Source: Flavobacteriaceae bacterium (GTDB taxonomy: Bacteria > Bacteroidota > Bacteroidia > Flavobacteriales > Flavobacteriaceae). Taken from it: a DNA stretch of 64,000 nt. Positions 60,971-64,000 of the stretch are shown piece after piece. The notes beneath the pieces were generated by a model. The model saw only the letters and a list, made by a program, of their open reading frames with translations, was not told where the DNA came from and did not search any database. The stretch lies in contig CANGIF010000002.1 in NCBI GenBank assembly GCA_947453885.1, positions 1 to 64,000 of the forward strand. Direction: 5' to 3'. The position numbers were made by a program, and so were the translations under genes. How positions within the stretch are numbered: the stretch's first letter is position 1; each line of letters opens with the position of its first letter.

Positions 60971-61185
60971 TTTTTTAATTAATTTTTTGATTAACAATAA
61001 AATACCTTCTAATCAAAAATTCGCTTTTTTAAATTATTACTCCAAATATAATCATAAACACTACACTTCTGTTTTTAATATATATAAGCTCAAAAAAAAA
61101 TACCTATTTATTTCAATTTAAACTGTAATTTTATTATCGAAGATCATAGGAAGAATTTTAAAATTATTATTTAAAATAAAACTAT

Positions 61186-61232
61186 AAACAAAAAGGTTAT
61201 TTCAAATTAAATTTGAAATAACCTTTTTGTTT
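61186..61232 (-). terminator. long perfect palindrome, terminator of the LRR gene
   Basis: Two 23-bp arms (61186-61208 and 61210-61232) are exact reverse complements around a single A. The outer ends are A/T runs giving a U-rich 3' side. It begins 48 bp after the LRR gene stop codon. Confidence 0.8.
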
Positions 61233-61279
61233 AATTGAAAATGTATTTGGTTTTCTTAGATAAAAAAAAATTAAAGAAA

Positions 61280-62233
61280 CTAATTTTTAATCATTCTAAG
61301 CGTTTGGTTATTATTAGCTTGATTAATTTTAATGTTGTAAATCCCTGTAGGATAGTTGTTACCAAATTCAAAAACGTTGTTTGCTGAATTTACCAGTGTT
61401 CTGTTTTCAATTGTTCTGCCTAACGAATCAAAAACGGAAATTTGAACATCATCAGATTGAATGAAATTTACTTTGATAGTAAAGCTATTTGAAAAAGGAT
61501 TTGGATACGCTTCAACAATAGATTGGTTGTTGAAAGTAGCTGCAGCAAGACCACAACTTGTACTATAATTTGCACCTGAATCTTTAATCCAATTGGCATT
61601 TGAAGTAGCATTAGCAACATTATCCACTTTTATACAAGTCAATGAAGGATTAGAACTTGCATCAAAAATAGATATTAGATCGTTATGTCCATTTTGTACA
61701 TTCAAACTAGTTAAAGAATTGTTGTAGCATTCAAAATAGCCAAGAATTGGATTACTACTTAAATTTAAGGTAGTAATAAAATTATTGTAACAATACAAAT
61801 ATTCCAATAAAGAATTTGTGCTGACATTAAGACTGGTTAAAGAATTATCTGAACAATAAATTGCATTTAAAGCTGGGCAACCGGTTACTGTTAAACTGGT
61901 TATGGAGTTGAATGTACAAGTTAAGGTAGTTAATGCTGCACAACCGCTAACATCCAAAGTGGTTAAAGCATTAGCAGAACAGTTTAGTGATGTAATGTGT
62001 GTAAAAGCTTTTATTCCTGTTAAATCTGTAATGTTATTACCTCCAATAGAAATAGTGCCACTGTAAGCTGCGGCTTCTGCAGGAGTAATGTTAGTGGTAC
62101 TGGTTGGATGTGGTACATGAGCCAAAACCCAATTTTTAAAAGTTGTATTTGGAATAGAAACATACTGAGCATGAACTTTAGTAAATCCAATTAATAAGAA
62201 CACGAACAATGTTAATTTTGTAAAATTTTTCAT
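61280..62233 (-). CDS. leucine-rich repeat protein with type IX secretion C-terminal sorting domain
   Basis: 317 aa. Signal peptide (to HAQ), then about seven 20-22-residue LRRs with the pattern SLNCSANALTTLDVSGCAAL, one repeat per line of the solenoid and many cysteines in the C position. The last 75 residues are a T9SS type A domain: EAYPNPFSNSFTIKV, FDSLGRTIENRTL, YPTGIYNIKI. It is therefore exported across the outer membrane by the system that includes PorQ (26480-27502). Likely role: surface binding or adhesion, inferred. A TACTTTTG box (reverse of 62294-62301) is a possible -7 element. Confidence 0.9.
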   Translation of the reverse strand: MKNFTKLTLFVFLLIGFTKVHAQYVSIPNTTFKNWVLAHVPHPTSTTNITPAEAAAYSGTISIGGNNITDLTGIKAFTHITSLNCSANALTTLDVSGCAALTTLTCTFNSITSLTVTGCPALNAIYCSDNSLTSLNVSTNSLLEYLYCYNNFITTLNLSSNPILGYFECYNNSLTSLNVQNGHNDLISIFDASSNPSLTCIKVDNVANATSNANWIKDSGANYSTSCGLAAATFNNQSIVEAYPNPFSNSFTIKVNFIQSDDVQISVFDSLGRTIENRTLVNSANNVFEFGNNYPTGIYNIKINQANNNQTLRMIKN

Positions 62234-62375
62234 TATTTATTTTTTAAATCAGTTTAAAACAAACTCTTTTTGAGAGTGCTATCTGTTATTTTGCAAAAGT
62301 AAGAGAAAAAAATATAGAAATGGTTGTTGATTAAATTATTAAATCGGATTTGATAGCTATTTTAAACTCATATAA

Positions 62376-63161
62376 TCATTTAGCTTTTTTTCTAACTTTC
62401 ATATTTAAAAACTCAACTAACAAAGAAAATGAAATTGCAAAATACAAATAGGCTTTTGGTACCGTACCTACTTTATTCCCCATTACGGATAAATGTGAAA
62501 TATGAGCAGCCTCGGTAATCAACATAAATCCAATCAAAATTAAAAAAGTTAGTCCAAGCATCTGAATTGTTGGGTGTTGGTTAACAAAATCACCAACTGG
62601 TTTTGCAAAAAGCATCATTATTAACATCGATACAACTACAGCAACAATCATAATTACTATTGCATCTTTCGGGTTTTCGGAAATACCATTAGTCATACCA
62701 ATTGCAGTTAATATACTGTCAAAAGAAAATACTAAATTTATCATTGAAATTTGCAAAACTGCACTCGTTAATGATGCTGATCTTTGAGATTTTACTACTT
62801 TCTCATCATGCTTTTTATCTTCAACTTTTTCATGAATCTCTTTTGTGCTTTTATATAGTAGAAAGATACCGCCAGCAAATAAAATTATAGCTTGTCCACT
62901 GATGTTTCCAGATAAAAATGAAAAATGAAGTTCAAAAAAGGTTTGATTTAAAGCAGTTAATATCGACAACATAAAGAGTAAACCAATTCTAATTAGCATT
63001 GCTAAAAGTAAACCAATATTTGTTGCTTTGCTTCGTTGTTCGGGCTCAAGTTTATCGGCGGCAATTGATATAAAAATAATATTATCAATTCCCAATACAA
63101 TTTCTAAAAAAGTTAATGTTAATAAGGCTATCCAAGCGTTTGCATTTAAAAAAACTTCCAT
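62376..63161 (-). CDS. TerC family integral membrane protein
   Basis: 261 aa with seven or more helices. TFLEIVLGIDNIIFISIAAD and INLVFSFDSILTAIGM are the two acidic intramembrane motifs of the TerC/Alx/YgdQ family, likely metal-binding. Between them is a charged loop (EKVEDKKHDEKVVKSQ). Members are linked to manganese export or tellurite resistance; the ion here is unknown. It lies 16 bp after the small lipoprotein gene on the same strand. Confidence 0.92.
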   Translation of the reverse strand: MEVFLNANAWIALLTLTFLEIVLGIDNIIFISIAADKLEPEQRSKATNIGLLLAMLIRIGLLFMLSILTALNQTFFELHFSFLSGNISGQAIILFAGGIFLLYKSTKEIHEKVEDKKHDEKVVKSQRSASLTSAVLQISMINLVFSFDSILTAIGMTNGISENPKDAIVIMIVAVVVSMLIMMLFAKPVGDFVNQHPTIQMLGLTFLILIGFMLITEAAHISHLSVMGNKVGTVPKAYLYFAISFSLLVEFLNMKVRKKAK

Positions 63162-63177
63162 TTTTGAGATCTTTATT

Positions 63178-63570
63178 TTAATGATTTAGTATTACTTTTT
63201 CTGCTTTCCCTTGTTTTTTTTGTTCATTACCAACCCAACCAAATTCAAATAGGTAAGACTTTTTTGTTGTAGATAAAATTCTTACATCTATTGCTTTTTC
63301 ATCTGCACTACTTTTAGGATGTTTTTTCTTTAAAATGTACTCGCAATCATTTACCCAACGAATTGTTGAAGTATCTATTTTTCCTTCATAGTTTTCTATT
63401 TCTATACTATCGTTACGGTCAAAGTAAGTAGTTTTAGTTACTCCATTAACTTTAGTTTCAAATTTAAATTTTCCAGTTTTAAAATCTTTACAATTCAACT
63501 CAACATCGTAACAAGATGCACAAAACAAAAATGCGAAAAATAGAATTGATTTATTGGTTTTTAGGAACAT
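63178..63570 (-). CDS. small lipoprotein-like protein of unknown function
   Basis: 130 aa. Signal ending in FCASC (Cys20). The mature part begins YDVELNCKDFKTGKFKFETK and contains DTSTIRWVNDCEYILKKKHP. Relatives in Flavobacteria are often labelled DNA topoisomerase IV in databases, as far as I recall. Nothing in this sequence supports that: it is too short, exported and has no topoisomerase motif. Real function unknown. Lies between the TerC and DUF6095 genes on one strand. Confidence 0.8.
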   Translation of the reverse strand: MFLKTNKSILFFAFLFCASCYDVELNCKDFKTGKFKFETKVNGVTKTTYFDRNDSIEIENYEGKIDTSTIRWVNDCEYILKKKHPKSSADEKAIDVRILSTTKKSYLFEFGWVGNEQKKQGKAEKVILNH

Positions 63571-63594
63571 AAGGTGCTATTAATCTATAATTAA

Positions 63595-63816
63595 TTAATC
63601 ATTAAACAAACTTCTCATTATCGTTTTTATACCTAGAAAAGCTAACAAAACTGCACCTAAACAAATTGCAATTCCAATTACTAATACCAAAATATAATAC
63701 GGATTGTGCTGGTTTTTAAAAGCACTGTTTAAAACAACTGGCCCTAAAAACAAAAGAGGCATTGAAAAAGAAAAATAGCGCAGTGATTTTAAAAATAATT
63801 TTTTATTTGTTGCCAT
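63595..63816 (-). CDS. DUF6095 family small membrane protein
   Basis: 73 aa from the ATG at 63816, the natural start (MATNKKLFLKSLRYFSFSMP); a longer frame from 63858 would run into murQ. Two transmembrane helices (SMPLLFLGPVVLNSAF and YILVLVIGIAICLGAVLL) with a short loop, followed by MRSLFND. The pattern matches DUF6095, which I recall as a neighbour of murQ in Flavobacteria. Function unknown. Confidence 0.82.
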   Translation of the reverse strand: MATNKKLFLKSLRYFSFSMPLLFLGPVVLNSAFKNQHNPYYILVLVIGIAICLGAVLLAFLGIKTIMRSLFND

Positions 63817-63826
63817 TTGAATTGAT

Positions 63827-64000
63827 TTAATGTATATTTTCAGAATTGTAATTTTCAATAGTATTTCTAACGCTTCCGTTTTGTTTTAACAACTGTAAAG
63901 CAAGGTCATAATCAACTGGAATCTCGCTCATTATCATTTTAACACCTCGATCAACAAGTTTATCGTTACTTAATTGCATATCAACCATTTTGTTTCCTTT
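63827..64000 (-). CDS. murQ: N-acetylmuramic acid 6-phosphate etherase, C-terminal end, cut by window edge
   Basis: 58 codons with the stop at 63827-63829; the 5' part is beyond the window. The visible end GNKMVDMQLSNDKLVDRGVK and DYDLALQLLKQNGSVRNTIE is the conserved C-terminus of MurQ (GNxMVDMQxxNxKLxxR). The enzyme removes the lactyl ether of MurNAc-6-phosphate during peptidoglycan recycling. The stop codon is 10 bp before the DUF6095 start, so they are probably co-transcribed. Confidence 0.88.
   Translation of the reverse strand, partial: KGNKMVDMQLSNDKLVDRGVKMIMSEIPVDYDLALQLLKQNGSVRNTIENYNSENIH

Noticed and set aside
63178..63570. DNA topoisomerase IV subunit
   Set aside because: The label may appear for relatives, but the protein is a 130-aa exported lipoprotein-like sequence without topoisomerase motifs.

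Overview
The window looks like chromosomal DNA of a Flavobacterium-like member of the Flavobacteriaceae (Bacteroidota). It is AT-rich. Start codons show no consistent Shine-Dalgarno sequence. Several promoters fit the Bacteroidota pattern TTG-N17-23-TAnnTTTG. The window encodes the type IX secretion protein PorQ, a cargo protein with a T9SS tail, many lipoproteins and a GlgE-type alpha-glucan pathway. It holds about 50 genes and three tRNAs.

Layout. 1-8.5 kb (minus strand): part of a glucan-utilisation locus, with a probable beta-1,3-glucan phosphorylase (cut by the window edge), a GH16 laminarinase lipoprotein, a carbohydrate-binding lipoprotein, a glycosidase joined to a predicted outer-membrane barrel, and a GH13 amylase lipoprotein. 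8.9-15.6 kb: housekeeping genes (yebC; folE-cysS-yidD-lgt) and a MarR-nitroreductase-YceI operon with two matching palindromes over its promoter. 15.7-30.4 kb: M13 peptidase, amino-acid permease, tRNA-Leu and two tRNA-Lys, aroK, a phosphoribosyltransferase, an S4 protein, an FKBP lipoprotein, lon, porQ, cmk, a nucleoside permease and an alpha/beta hydrolase. 30.5-42.8 kb: alpha-glucan metabolism (glgE, maltokinase, glgB, GH31 alpha-glucosidase) and an M48 peptidase. Between maltokinase and glgB lies an accessory stretch (34.1-37.4 kb) with interspersed repeats, a GIY-YIG protein, a PD-(D/E)XK/DUF4268 protein and a strict 21-bp-period repeat array.

44.2-54.4 kb: a defence island. It has a type I restriction-modification system (hsdR, hsdM, hsdS), a DUF262/DUF1524 (GmrSD-like) gene between hsdM and hsdR, and an ImmA/IrrE peptidase with a DUF4411 PIN-like protein downstream. 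All six genes are tightly packed on one strand. The island is bounded by direct repeats of about 188 bp made of the 5' end and upstream region of an XRE-type regulator gene. The left copy belongs to an intact gene, and the right copy is a 19-codon remnant. I read this as insertion with long target duplication. The upstream region in both copies carries palindromic sites at a 41-bp period.

54.7-64 kb: an RND efflux operon (adaptor, pump, TolC-like channel), a secreted protein of unknown role, an LRR protein with a T9SS sorting domain, a TerC-family membrane protein, small envelope proteins and the 3' end of murQ.

How the genes work together. Maltokinase makes maltose-1-phosphate, GlgE polymerises it and GlgB branches the product. 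The GH31 and GH13 enzymes would process alpha-glucans. The left-hand locus appears to target beta-1,3-glucan, although no SusC/SusD pair is inside the window. No transposase, phage gene, integrase or CRISPR array was recognised.
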